The position numbers and the translations under genes were made by a program. 64,000 nt of DNA from contig NC_044584.1 of the NCBI RefSeq assembly GCF_901933205.1, positions 15,107,001 to 15,171,000 on the forward strand, written 5' to 3'. The DNA is from Camarhynchus parvulus. Lineage: Eukaryota; Chordata; Aves; Passeriformes; Thraupidae. Position 1 is the stretch's first letter, and the number at the start of each line of letters is the position of its first letter. Positions 1 through 12,762 of the stretch are shown here, in pieces. The notes beneath the pieces are model-generated. The model was not told where the DNA came from. It made no database searches and worked only from the letters and a program-made list of their open reading frames with translations.

Positions 1-3000
1 AGACCTGAGATATGAGTGATTTGAGGACAAGTATAAAAGAAAACAGGCTTGGTGTAAAACTTTTCAGCAAAAGAACTCTTAAAAGGAAAAAAGATAATTG
101 GAGAATAACAACGTGGATTTGGGCAAAAGAGGAAAGAAAACAGGTTAACTTCAGTACTGTTTTAGTTCACATGAAATAAAAAGGAAGCATCACCCTGGAA
201 AAGCTACCCTAGAAACATGAGGCCATTAAATTCTTTCTTGTTTCATCCTGACTCCTGTTGTCCTCTGGCTGTTCAACTATGTTAAATAAAATACTTCAAA
301 GGAAAGTCTCAAGTGTTCAACAGTTGATTTTGCTCCCAGAGGTGCTGAACTGGCAAAAGTGGAAACATGTGGAGCAAATATAACTAACCAGAGAGGAAGG
401 ATGGGCTGCCAGGGCATTTTAGAGAAGGAAAATAAAATAGTAATGAATAGGCCTGAAAAATGAAGGTGAGCATGAACTAGGCTTCATTAGGAAGGAAGGA
501 ATGGCAGGGATAACAAATCTGCAGCTTCCTAATACACATCTAATTGGGGCAGATAAAATTATATTCCCATGCATAAAAGGAAATAACACCTTCCTTCTGC
601 CTCTGGGTGTGAATTCAGGTCATTCAGAACAGGCTTTCCAGGGTAATAAAGGCTGGCTAAGGAGTTCTGCACAGCCCAGGCACTGGTTTCTTATGTTATT
701 AAGGATCTAGGTACCCAAATATCTGGGATAAATCAGAACTAGAGTCACCCACCATTAATATGGTGCAATCCACCATTAATTCCTGCAGAAAGAGCCATCC
801 CTGCTCCTCAATCACATAAAAACCCCCCAACCCAGACCAGATCCAATAATTCTGTTAGATGAAACACAAGCACAGTCCTTTGGCTGGAATATTGCCCTGC
901 AGAAAAGACCAGATCTTCAGGCAGAACTGGTGACAGACCACCATATCAAAAGTTCAAGTGGGAAAAGCAATTTATTCATGCCCCACATGTCAGTGGATGC
1001 AGATTAGATCATTACACATTTCTGTTGCAAAACACTGTTGATAGAGTGTCATAGAGGATTAGATTTGCTGTATCTTATTTATTATACATGTCCACATATT
1101 GTGATAATTGGGTTGAATAATATTTCATGCAGGCTAATGTGAAAATCATTTTTGCTGAATATAAAATTACCTATTTTGATTCTGCAGGGGTTTGTTTTGT
1201 CAAAACTCATGTAGCACTTAGGAAACTAATAATTGTTCAATTGTGGAGCAGAAGTGTAAAATTATCTTAACAGAAGTGCAGAAAATGAAAAGAACAATGG
1301 ATCTGACCTCATTTGTTTGATTATTAATGGTGTTTCATCTAATTTACAAGGTCTAACCTTGTGTAATGCAAATGTAGAGTGCAAATGTATCTTTTTATCT
1401 CACAGTCACTAATTAGTTATGCTATATATCACCCTATTTTTGCTCTAGTTAAGCAATGGGGCAGAAATCTGAAGAAAAAACCACCAAGAATAACATTTAG
1501 AAAATACCATTAGATTAGAGAGACTGAAAAAAACAATCTGTGAAGATTATTTAATATACTTTATAATTTGGTACAGCTCTCACTCCTCAGCTAAGGAAAA
1601 CAAAATGTTTAAATATTAGAAGTGAAACCTTTCTGGCAATGCTGTGATTTAGGCAGAAGTCTTCTGTTTCTCTTCCTAAGACCTGACAGAGCTACCAGCC
1701 CTGGCAGAAAATGGCCCTGTACTACATCAGCTACAGGAGCCACTCAGACTCCACACTAACAGTGGCATTGCTCCTTGCGTTTCAGAGAAAATCACCTTTT
1801 CTAAAGACCACGTTAATTAGATTTCAGAGATGAGAACAGCGAGAATGGTGAAACAAGGCAGAATCTGCACCTATTTCTGTCACTGTCATATTTTCTGAAA
1901 AATGCCTTCGCCAGGATTTCTTCTCTTGGGAAGATGAGAAGCCTCAGCTTCTCCTGTGTTTGCTGCTCTGGAATGTGCTCTGGATATTGTTTATCCAAAC
2001 ATGGTGAATTGTTTTAATTTAATGGCCAATCACCATCAGCTGTGTCGGACTCTGAGGAGTCAGTCATGAGATTTTATTATTCATAATTTTTAAGCCTTCT
2101 GTCTGTGTCCTTTCTCTTTCTTTAGTATAGTTTTAGTATAGCATTCTTTAATACAATACAATATACTAAAATAATAAATTAACCTTCTGAGAACATGGAG
2201 TCAGATTCTCATCTCTCACCTCGTCCTGGGGACCCTCAAACACCACATTTTTCCTCTACAACTTCCACACAAAACACACAGATGGAGTTGCTGGGAGGTT
2301 GAGCAGGAGCAGCAAGCCCTTCCCTGAGCTATGTGGGTTATGTGCACAGCAAGGAGTCAGGCAGAGGGTGTTGGTTCCTCCCCCTGCCCCAGATTTTGTT
2401 GCATCAGACTTCAGATGTCTTTCACGACTTTGGTTTCTCTGGAAGTTTTGTAAAGTAAAAATCCACCCTTGCTCAGCTGATGGGTTTTGTTGCTCCTGTA
2501 GTTAAATTACCACAACAGAGGAGGGCACATGCTGGGATCAGGCCAACAGCCTCAGTTTGGGTGGTTTCTGTGAGGCATTGGCATCTCAGCAGAACAGAAA
2601 ATGCATCTCCACTAAACAATTAGGTAAAAATTAGAAGGTGATAAAATGGAAAATTAGTGTACTCAGATAGAATTTAGGACTGAAGCGTCTCTCCCTCCCA
2701 TTAATTCAGTGATGGATTATACCACTGTGTCCTCAATGCATTTGTTTTAATTAAACAAAACTGAAGGATGGTCTGTGCTCATTCAATATTTTAGGTCAGC
2801 ACCACTACAGAATTCTGTGCAAGTATATATCCCACCTATTGCTTCCTTTATACTCTAATGAGGCCATATATCAGTGAAAAGCTCTAAATCTTTAGTTTTC
2901 AAACTGTTTTTTTTTCATTTTAGTCTTCTGAAAGAAATGCCCACCCTTACTCCCATTAACAACAAAGTCATATCCTCTCTTTTCACTCCTGTCTGACACC

Positions 3001-6000
3001 ACCTAAAGGACCCAACAATGACAAGAGGACACTAACCAAGATTCTTTCTGCTCCTTATCCATTTGATTTTATCTTTCTGTTTGATGCTTCTGAAGTTCCT
3101 AGCACAACAGGACACTGGCCCATGACAGCAACTCTGAGACACAACCATAATACAAATAAATAACAAATGTTTAGGAATGCCTTCTCTTCAAGGAAAACTA
3201 AAAGGCTCCAAACTAACATTATTTTTAAAGTTTACACTTACATATTCTCTAAGTTCATTTTTCCTGCTCTCTGTCAATTAGCTGTCTGCTCAGTCCTCAG
3301 GTCTGTCTGGGCTACTGAGCTGCTCTTTGTGGCTTCTGTACAAAGGGGCATGTCAAGGGCAGCCAAACCCACTAGTGCCGCTGAGGAGAAACACTCTTAA
3401 TTGTTGGTTACATACAAATAAACTCAAGAACCTGCTTCCAACACACTGCAACACCTACAGGGTTTTGCAAAGTCATTTTTGGGCAGCTGTCGTTGCCCCT
3501 ATTGCTTCCATTAAGTTTGTGCTACATTGATTTCCCTTTGCACTGTGCCATTATCAGTTATTTACATGATGCCACAAATTTCCACTGCACACAAAAAATG
3601 GGGGTTTTGAGAATGTTGAACTCAGCAGAGTTCCCAAGAGCATATCAGAGAGGGTAGGAGGGACTGCAGCATAGTGCAAGGGTGATCCACAGTCTGAAAT
3701 CCTACACCCAGAGCACCAAACACCAGTTAAACTATCACAGCACAGAGGTTTCTGCACAGGGAATAATGCCAAAAAATGAGAGGCTTTTCAAGAGTAAGGT
3801 ATCTGTGGAAAAAGCTCACAAAAACACCACCACCACCCAGCCTGAAGAAAAAACTCAAACAACCAAACCAAAAAGATTCCAATAAAATCAGAAAATGTCC
3901 TTTGCATCACGTTTCCCTGGCACTGTGTATTTGAGCTCCAGTGCTATTCCCTGGCAAAGGGCTTCAATAGCTGCTCAGAATTTTCCTCACTGTAACAAGG
4001 ACAGCCCTCAGCCTGCAGGGGACTAAAACTTGCAATATCAGCAAATCAATACTTTGGTATTCAGCAAAATTCTGTTTCACTTTTTTCCCTTTTCTCTTCC
4101 ATCTCTGTTGGCCAGCATGTTCGGGCTCCTCTCCTCCTGACCAGAAATCCACAGAATTATCTATTCTGAAGTCTGATTTTTTTTCAGACACCCAAGAGCC
4201 TCATTCACCTTCACATTATGAATGCAGAGTACAAGATTATTTGGTTTTGATCACTTTGAGCACATAATCATCTGCCTTGCCAATTATTTCATTCATATCC
4301 TGGCAGGCATGCTCTCTCTTGCTCTTTCTCAGCCCAGCTCACTCCTCTCAATGAACCAGTTATCAGTGCAATTTTTATCTTCTTATCCACAAGGGTGATC
4401 CTTTTCCTTTGAAGAAAATAATTCTATTTTCCTCTCTCAGGGCCCACCACTGACCACACCAACACAACCAAAGACCCCTCAGCTAAGGGAGAGTGAAGAT
4501 AACACAGAGCTCCATAACACAGCTCAGCAGGAGCTTGGCTTCCCTTCTGCTTCCGAAGTAACCACCTTGCATCTGCCCTTCACAAAAAGATGTGTGTGGA
4601 TTTGTTTTATTTCACCCATCTGTTCAGATACTCCACTATCCAGGCAGAATTTCTTACCATCATAGAATACATCTCCATATGACTGGATGCTATGCAATAA
4701 TTCTGACTAGAAATTTCTCAATGCTGCTACTCTTGGATGCTTTAGTCACTGAGCTTCATTTTGTTTGCCCTTCACAAAAACACACAACAGGAATAGAAGA
4801 AGGTCAGAAAATAAAAGGAAATTGATCAGAGACTCAGAAAAACACCTACTTATGAGACTGAGCTTCCAGAGACATTCACAACAAGCAGCAGCATTGGAAA
4901 GGTTAGCAGAATATGCCTACTTGTCTTAGAATATTTTGGAAGAGGTTAAAAATTCCACAGGAGCAAAATATTGATAATTAATGAACAATCTTTTGTTCGT
5001 AGTTGTCTAAATTGTTTCTAGCCTTGTTCTCATCAAATAATTTAAATAAATTAAACCCCAGGCAAAAAATAAAAGACCTAAGGAAAGGAAATGTTCAGTT
5101 AATTTTGACAGGCTGTTTTAGTCACAATGGTGCTCATATTCAGAAAGCCCTGCTTATAATGGTGCACATCATAAACAACAGCCCTTCAGACCTGAGTATT
5201 TCAGAGCACTCTGCTGTGGTATCCTGGCTCACCATTAGTTCTTCATTTTAAAGTTTACATCAAGGTTCTGTTTGGTTTTATTGTTTTGTATTTTTTTTAA
5301 AATTCAAGGTCTTTGCTAAAGCACCTGTGTAACACAGTGCTGCTCAGTCACATTTATTTGCGCTTATTATCTTAATTATTTTTGCCAGAAAGACTGACAA
5401 TTATGCATTTGCAGATGTAGTAGATCAAAACCCCCTGAACACTCTGGTGTTTGCTCTGGGCTTATTACTCCCTGATACTTCTGCTATCAGTAGAATTTGC
5501 TTGTTTACCAAGGCTATCTCTATTTAGATCATTTATTTAGATGAGAAGCAGTGAGGAGTTGCACTGCTGACTCCTGGGAGGCCTCATTTGTTATCTTCCC
5601 CTAAATGAACAGCGGCTACTCTACTGCTGTTTGCTATTTTAAGCCAAAGCTCCACTCACACCTCTGTTCTCACTCATACTTCACACAGATCTGAGTTTAA
5701 AAGAGATTAAGCTACACTGGCTCCAAATTCAGCAAAGGGGTAAAAGGTTTCCAGAGGAAACAGAAATGTTAAATTCTGGGCCAGTGAGAAGGAGAAGCAT
5801 TTGGCTTTTACAAGAAGGAAGAGGGGTCATTATAGTGCTAGAAAAGAAGGGTGGGGAGGGCAGGATGGAAAAAAAGAAAAATATCAGCTTAGGAATTTTG
5901 CTGTGAAACTTCTCTAGCAGAGAAGACCAGTCATCCTCAGCAGAGACACAAATGTAAAGCACAGGAGGAATTTTATTTGGAGTCCAGGTACAGTTTCAGG

Positions 6001-8509
6001 GAAATGAATACTCCTTACCTCCAATGTTTCAATATCTTTTTAGAGGTTGTCTTTGTTTCTCTTTAGTGGAAGTAGTTGAGTGCACAGGAAAGTTAATAAA
6101 GCTGGATTCATAGAGATTTCTGTTTTGTGATGGGATTTGACTGAAATTTATTACAGATTTTATTACCTGAAACTTTTGGAAATCTTGCTGTGGGGAAGGG
6201 AAGGAGAACGGGAACTCATTCTTAATTCTAGTTGCTGTTTTCAAGTAAGCATGTTTAAACTATTAATTCTCCGTCAGACTTGGCTGAAATAGGCTGATGC
6301 ACTCAGAACAGAATATCATCATAATAGACAGAAATCACGATTAGATGAGACAGTTTCTAAAGAAACAAACTCTTTGAAATTAAAAGAATTAAGCAGCAAT
6401 GCCACAAAGCACTGTGAAATCAAAGGTACAGCTTTGGTCATGAGTCAACCCACCCTCTCAAGCAGCTTAAGGTTTGTTTTCTCTTGCTAACTGGATTAAC
6501 TCGCCTCCACTGAGGACATCCTACCCAGAGCTAACTTTAAAATTCCAGCTGAAGCCCCCAAACTGTAGTCTGGACTCTGGGCTCTTGGCATTTTCTCATG
6601 ATGCATGTAATTCTACCCATCCATCAACTGATTTTAAACTCAAACTTAGCATCTTGTGTTGATCAGGCTCATAGCAATTGCATTCACCTTGTCTTTAGAA
6701 AATCACATTGTCCTGAGGTAATAAATTCTGTAATTTGCTCTTTACTCTTTTTTGTAGTTTGCTATCCAAGATAACCCTGCTCAGTATGGCCAGGTATAAA
6801 GGGGGTTTTCTTTGTTTGTTTATTTGTTTTAGCAAAAAAAAATTCCTAATATCGAATTTCTCTCTCCTAATTTTATGATTTCAGAGAACTAGGATTTTTC
6901 TCTTAATTACCTCAGAATAGGTTACCATCAATGTGAGGATTCCATGGTGGATCAGTAAAAATTCTAGTGCGTGCACAGGACCAGACTTACTGTACTCTGC
7001 ATTGAAACAGCTTTGGGTAAATTACTGAGGTAATTAAGCACTGCACTTCTTTGACTGCCACATGGCACTCAGGTGTGGAGTGAGCTGGCAAGCACAGCAG
7101 TCTCCAGAACAGCTTAAGGGCAGCAAGGAGATTGCCCACAATTAATGTTCAGTATTTTTCAGCCACATCCCCAAGGGTCTCTGCCAAGGAGGCGGACCCT
7201 GGCTCACGTGGCCTCTGTTGTGCCTGTGAATGTACTCATTTTTTGCCTTCATTACAACAAGAGAAATAACACAGAAGACTGGCACAAACAGCTGAGAAGA
7301 AAGCACTCACGGTCAGCTAGGCCTCCACCTTCAGGCCAAGGAAGCAATTTGCTATTCTGCTCCCAAATATATTAACTTGACCCAACTCCCATCACAAGAA
7401 CCCTTTTTTGCCATTGTGGAAAACATATTACAGTATTAAATGTTCCTTCCTATTTGGGATGATTCTGTAGGAAAGCATAAATCTCACCACAAGCACTAAT
7501 ACTACACAGAATTTTCTGCATCCAAAAATGTTGCCTTTTCCTTTGCACAGAACATCTCAGCCTTTATATTTTTCACATCAAGGATTATCTCAGCCCTTTG
7601 TATTTTTATGAAACAACATTACATTGAAACAAGGATCACGTAGATGTACAACATTCTTTCTCTTCTGTGCCGCTGCTTAATCACACCAAATACCTGCACA
7701 GAGCTCTGGACCTTTCAAAAAGTATTTCAGCAACCTAAACAACGGGAGTTTTGTTTCCAAGACCAGATAAGTTGCTGACAATAGCTCCCAAGACTTTTTA
7801 AAGCACACTGAACGAGACCTTAAGAGGCTGAATATCTCCTGCACACCAGAAGCACTGTAAATATTATAAACCACTAAATGGTTCTTGGGCTACACAAAGT
7901 GTAAAATTTAAATCCTCAGGCCACAGGTCCCTGGTGCTCCTTAGAGATGCTTTCCAACTTTGTTACTGTTTAGAGAAGTGCAGCTCAATTGAAGGGCATT
8001 TACATTAACGTACATCCAGATTTTCTCCTTTGATCTTTGTTTAAAGACTGTACAACCTCCACAGAGTAGCATGCTGTATGTCAAGGACTAAATTTGAACT
8101 CAAATGTGGAAACTCTCTTTTCCAAAAAACTTTAAAATATTGTAGGAAAATACAGCAGGGTCTCCCTCAGGGCAGCAACTGTCCTTAAGCTAGGGGTTGA
8201 CAAATCTCTACAGTGAGAGGTGAATTTAAACAGATAAGTTCTATCCAAAGAGGCACATGTACTGTGGTTAAGACTTTTCTTTTTCTTCTTTCCTCTGTGG
8301 ATAAAGTAGACAAAGGGATGCACGGCCCGCATTGGCAGGCTACAAAGCCTTCAGGCAGCAAGTCACTGGAACAAGGAGAAAAGGCTCTGCCTCAAACTTC
8401 TTAGAGCAAGAAGGAGCACTCCAAGCTGACTGCAGTGCTTTCCACAGCATATCAGGACTGACTTGAAATCATTACTGAGAGCCAGGCCACTGCTATCGAC
8501 TTTGTAATT
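1..8509. other. AT-rich noncoding DNA, no gene recognised
   Basis: All open frames here are short (below about 80 codons), overlap one another on both strands and show no domain I recognise. CpG is rare. Long A/T-rich blocks (for example 1020-1480 and 4920-5400) look like ordinary unique bird DNA or possible conserved noncoding elements; I cannot tell which without an alignment. Small things seen: a stem-loop at 2131-2171, a CACGTG E-box at 7205-7210, and scattered AATAAA hexamers that are expected by chance in AT-rich DNA. The window could equally be intergenic or the inside of a large intron. Confidence 0.7.
2121..2171. repeat. 10-bp inverted repeat with adjacent 10-bp direct copy
   Basis: TTTTAGTATA at 2131-2140 is perfectly reverse-complemented by TATACTAAAA at 2162-2171, leaving a 21-base loop. 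Directly upstream, 2121-2130 (TTTAGTATAG) repeats most of the left arm, so either copy could pair with the right arm. The arms are AT-only except for one G/C pair, so the hairpin would be weak. I see no transposon termini around it and make no functional claim. Confidence 0.6.
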
Positions 8510-8960
8510 ACTCCGTGTCTCAGCGTGGGCGCGGTGGCAGCCGGCATCGACAGAGAGTAGCTAAAACTGGCTCTGGGCTTTTGTATCTATTGGTCTTTGT
8601 TAATTGCATTTCTACTTTCTTTATCACATTTGCTTCTAAACACTCAGCAGTGCAGAGGATGCTGACGGGGCAAGTAAGTTTTGTCCTAAGTTCACACAGA
8701 AGCCTCTACAAATCAGGCTCCGGGCTCGGTGCCGCATTGTGCGGCTCCTCTGCCGCGGAGGCCGGAAAACAAAGCAGAGCAACTCTTGGCAACCATCCCA
8801 AGTATGCAGGAAGGAGAACAACAAATGCCTCCAGGGACACACTGACACATGGAGTTAAGCAGCACCTGGGAAGCCCCACACCTGTGATCCTCCCACAGCG
8901 CTGTGTTGACTCGGTGCGTTGCTCAGCCACGCGGGATTCATCTCGCCTAATCCGAGGGGC
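8510..8960. promoter_or_regulatory. CpG-enriched patch, candidate regulatory element
   Basis: By hand count there are about 22 CpG dinucleotides between 8490 and 8960, against near absence in the surrounding kilobases. They cluster at 8515-8550, 8720-8765 and 8895-8955. The patch is GC-richer than its flanks but too small and uneven to be called a strong CpG island. It carries an exact EGR1-type site and a CTCF-like core (8523-8540). A long open frame crosses it, but it starts at GTG and has no recognisable domain. The patch could be an enhancer, an insulator, a minor promoter or an old exon of a noncoding RNA; the sequence does not decide. Confidence 0.35.
8523..8540 (+). promoter_or_regulatory. 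Overlapping EGR1-type site and CTCF-like core
   Basis: Bases 8523-8531 are GCGTGGGCG, the textbook EGR1/ZIF268 binding site. Bases 8527-8540 (GGGCGCGGTGGCAG) match the published CTCF core CCGCGNGGNGGCAG at 10 of 12 informative positions; the two leading C positions are the mismatches, and these are normally well conserved. The motif overlap is visible in the sequence; occupancy is inference. Single motif matches occur by chance, but this one sits inside the CpG-richer patch, which makes it more plausible. Confidence 0.35.
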
Positions 8961-11900
8961 TCACAAAGCAGGCACTGACACCTCAGTTAGTTATCCTTGT
9001 ACCACCAGTGGAAGACAATGACACTTTTACTACAGCATGGATCATCTTGTGCAAAGAGGCACATCTAAAATAGGTCAGAGGAATCACAGGCTGGAAGCAA
9101 TGAATTCTGTTTTTTGTAAAGAACTCTAGAGGAGAAGATGCCTTGAGAGGTGTAAGGGCTTTTCAGACAATGGAGTCTAAAATGAAACTCAAGATGTCAA
9201 GCCTATTTATGTCAATAAATAAATTATTCTATTTTCCATTCAGCACAGGGTATGGAACAGCAGAAATCATATATGATTTTCTTTATGATGTTATCTCAGC
9301 TTGTCATCCTGCAATTTCTTTGTGACACACAAACACTCCAGCCCAGAACACACCTGCCACAGAGCAGAGCACAGCTCCCTGGCTTCACACTGTTAGCTCA
9401 GGGAAAAAGAAAAAAGCTCCATTCCATCTCTCTCTCTTTTTTTCACACTCCTGTTCATACATAGCTACAAAAACTACCCATGTGTAAAGGAATATGGGAA
9501 AGCTGCTCTTACAGATCACAAAGCCCGACTGCCAAGAATAGAGTACATCTGTGACTACTTTGAGGTGGACTCATGCTTCTATTTCTCAACATTTCTATCA
9601 AATATAAAGTGTTTCACAAAAGCGCAGCTCCTGTCTTTTAGCAGAAATTCAAAGTTTGAGCCTCCCCTGCCCTTGGTGTGGTTGTTCCCACTTGTGCTGC
9701 CCATGAGGCATCTTCTCACCTGCACAGCTGGACACAAACACCTGAGCTGGCAGAGGCAGTGCCCCTGGGGAGCCACGAGGGCTCTGAAATTGTATTTCAA
9801 TGTACATTGTTTCCTCTAAATTGGATCAAATTTGTTTCTACTGTACAGTGCATCACTTCCTAACTAGCCTGACATCTGAAAAGATGTCCAATAAAGTCTC
9901 TTAGGGGGAGAATTCCATGCTGCATCTTACACCACCAAGAGCATTACTGGGTGCGTAGAGGATGTTCTTTGATGCTGTCAGTTAAAGAAGAGAATAAGGG
10001 GAAGAATGGTTTTTCTAACAGTGCAGCAGGCCCAAGAACCATACTGGAATACTACAGCCAGGACTGACTCAGATGCTGATTCTGCTCTTCCCTCTAAATC
10101 TGATTGCTCAGTTTTGTAGTGGTGAGCCAGAATTATTGCAATCATGGTGGAATTTTCTGTCATTTGGAAAGGGTTGCATGTAATAATAGTGTTTTAAGAG
10201 ATACGAATTTTTGCAAATCAGGCTACAAGAGAATTGGGGCTTTTGTTTAAAGAAGGAACACTGTACTCTGGGCAAGAGGAAATGTTGCCATTATCCACTG
10301 GGATCCAAGGGTCCTGTGGTGTTATTGTGTCACCTCTGCCTCTCAGACCTGTTGATCATGCATCATGAGTGTAATGTACGTAAATGCACGTGGCACTACA
10401 GGGACAAGCAGCACTTGCAATGCAGTGACGTGTAGATTTTGATAAAGCTTTTGGTTTAGAGAGGGAAAACTGACTCTCCACACCAACCTTCTGTCATGAT
10501 TCATCCAGACATCCTCTCACTCCTAAACCCATTAGTCCTCAGAAGATTAAGTAGCACAGCACAGGCAGAAAGACTAAAGGATTGGGATGCATTATTTAGC
10601 TACATTCAGTGCCTGAGCTCTGCTGTTTTCATATTCCTAGCCTGCAGCAGAAAACACCTCTAAATGCATTAGCTGAAATGAATGGGTTGAACTTAAGTTG
10701 TTCCTCCTCATGTTTGTGAAAGAGGAAAAGTACCACAGCTTATCTGCTGTGAAATAACCAACAGGGGTTTGGGTATGTGGGCACACAGACACACAGTGAG
10801 AAGCTGAGCTCTACAGACAGATAGTCCCTACTGCCTGAGGTGGTGTGGTGGCTATAGCCTGCCTTGGCTCCCAAAACAGGATCAGTTTCAGTCAGCTAGA
10901 GCTTGAATATTAATCAAGGTGTTCTGTTAGGTGCTCATTTATTAAACTTCTACTGAAACCTAAAAGAGACAGCTTTTGACATGGTCTAAATACACTTCTT
11001 TACTACATCCAGGCCTTTTTCCATGCCAGCACATTTTCTTTGATTGTATTCCTTGTGTCAAGGCTTTTGGAATGCCTTCCACCCAGCACAGGCGCCCTGA
11101 GCACTGCACCAGGGCAGCCCTCACAGAGTCAGTCCCTCTCTTTTGGACTCACCACTTTTGTAAGAGTCACATAAAAGTTAACATTTAATCTCTTACTAAA
11201 GCTGTCAGAGGTAAACAATGGTTTACTACTTTCTTCTTAAGGACACTAGAGACACCCTCTGAGGGAGAGATATAGATTTAAATGAAGTCATCTTTTAAAC
11301 TACTCTCCATCTTCCTTAAGAATAAATCTCCTTCAAAGAGCTCTGACAATATGACTGGCTTGGGGATTGGGGCAGGAGGGAGGATGAGAGGGGGAGAACA
11401 AAACAAGATCATCCCCCCAAACAAACAAGCTTTCATTTCTGACCTCAGACACTGAGAACACAAGATTGTCTGTATTGCTTCCAAGCACTTTCCTATCCTA
11501 TCTGCTGTTCTGTTCCCAACCATAGCTGATTTTTGTTGCTTCAGAATCAGGCAGAAAAACAAACAGGATACAGCCAAGCACACGCTGGAGGGGAAAAAAA
11601 AAATCCTTTTAATGCAGTAGGAGACTAAGGTACAAACAACGGAGTACAGAATCTCAGCCTGAGTCTCAGCAGCTCTGTGTAAGGTTTTATACAAATAAAA
11701 ATGAGTTTAAAACAGTCCTGCTATTTTGGTCAGACACAACAGTCTACAGGCCAGGGCACTGGGACTTATTCTGGTGCACAAGACACAGGTGATTAAAAAA
11801 TCTGGCTAGTTCCACACATGTTCTCTTTCCAAACCTGGTGACAATCTCTAAAGTTTCAGCTTTTTAAGATTTGCCTCTGAAGCCATCAGCTGTCTCTCCC

Positions 11901-11968
11901 TTCTACTCATTTGCTAAGCCATGAAATTCTCCTGAGCAAATGGCCAAATTGCACCTCTATCAATGTAG
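8961..11968. other. Unique noncoding DNA
   Basis: No recognisable gene, RNA or transposon. There are short pyrimidine runs (near 9428-9440) and a long minus-strand open frame at 11278-11694, 138 codons. The latter has a hydrophobic stretch but no family resemblance that I can name, and it lies in ordinary AT-rich DNA, so I treat it as chance. Confidence 0.6.
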
Positions 11969-12762
11969 CAGAGAACACACCAGGCTGACAGACAGATGTG
12001 TGCAGGACCCCCAGAACACAGCCAGGCTGACAGACAGATGTGTGCAGGACACAGAGAACACAGCCAGGCTGACAGACAGATGTGTGCAGGACCCCCAGAA
12101 CACAGCCAGGCTGACAGACAGATGTGTGCAGGACACAGAGAACACAGCCAGGCTGACAGACAGATGTGTGCAGGACACAGAGAACACAGCCAGGCTGACA
12201 GACAGATGTGTGCAGGACACAGAGAACACAGCCAGGCTGACAGACAGATGTGTGCAGGACACAGAGAACACAGCCAGGCTGACAGACAGATGTGTGCAGG
12301 ACACTCAGAACACAGCCAGGCTGACAGACAGATGTGTGCAGGACACAGAGAACACGGCCAGACTGGCAGACAGATGTGTGCAGGACACAGAGAACACAGC
12401 CAGACTGGCAGACAGATGTGTGCAGGACACCCAGAACACAGCCAGGCTGGCAGACAGATGTGTGCAGGACACAGAGAACACGGCCAGGCTGACAGACAGA
12501 TGTGTGCAGGACACTCAGAACACAGCCAGGCTGGCAGATAGATGTGTGCAGGACACCCAGAACACAGCCAGGCTGGCAGATAGATGTGTGCAGGACACCC
12601 AGGCTGGCAGACAGATGTGTGCAGGACACAGAGAACACAGCCAGGCTGACAGACAGATGTGTGCAGGACACAGAGAACACAGCCAGGCTGACAGACAGAT
12701 GTGTGCAGGACACAGAGAACACGGCCAGGCTGACAGACAGATGTGTGCAGGACACAGAGAAC
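11969..12762. repeat. Minisatellite, 42-bp unit, 19 tandem copies
   Basis: Nineteen head-to-tail units begin at 11982 and recur every 42 bases: 12024, 12066, 12108 and so on to 12570, then 12601, 12643, 12685 and 12727. A partial unit precedes the first (11969-11981). Seventeen units are full length, one (12570-12600) is 31 bases, and the last is cut after about 36 bases. Each unit opens AGGCTGACAGACAG and continues through ATGTGTGCAGGACA. Copies differ at a few fixed sites: CTGAC or CTGGC, CAGAC or CAGAT, ACAGAG, CCCCAG, ACTCAG or ACCCAG, and CACAGCC or CACGGCC. The consensus unit has 23 G/C in 42 and only four T on the plus strand. Because 42 is divisible by three, frames stay open on both strands (up to 319 codons). 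These read as 14-residue repeats with no start context, no flanking exon and no known domain. I therefore call it noncoding. Arrays like this are commonly length-variable. Confidence 0.95.

Noticed and set aside
8515..9021. 168-codon open frame
   Set aside because: Starts at GTG rather than ATG, has no recognisable domain, and its length is explained by the GC/CpG-richer patch.
11982..12762. CRISPR-like array
   Set aside because: Units are contiguous tandem copies with no unique spacers, in vertebrate DNA.
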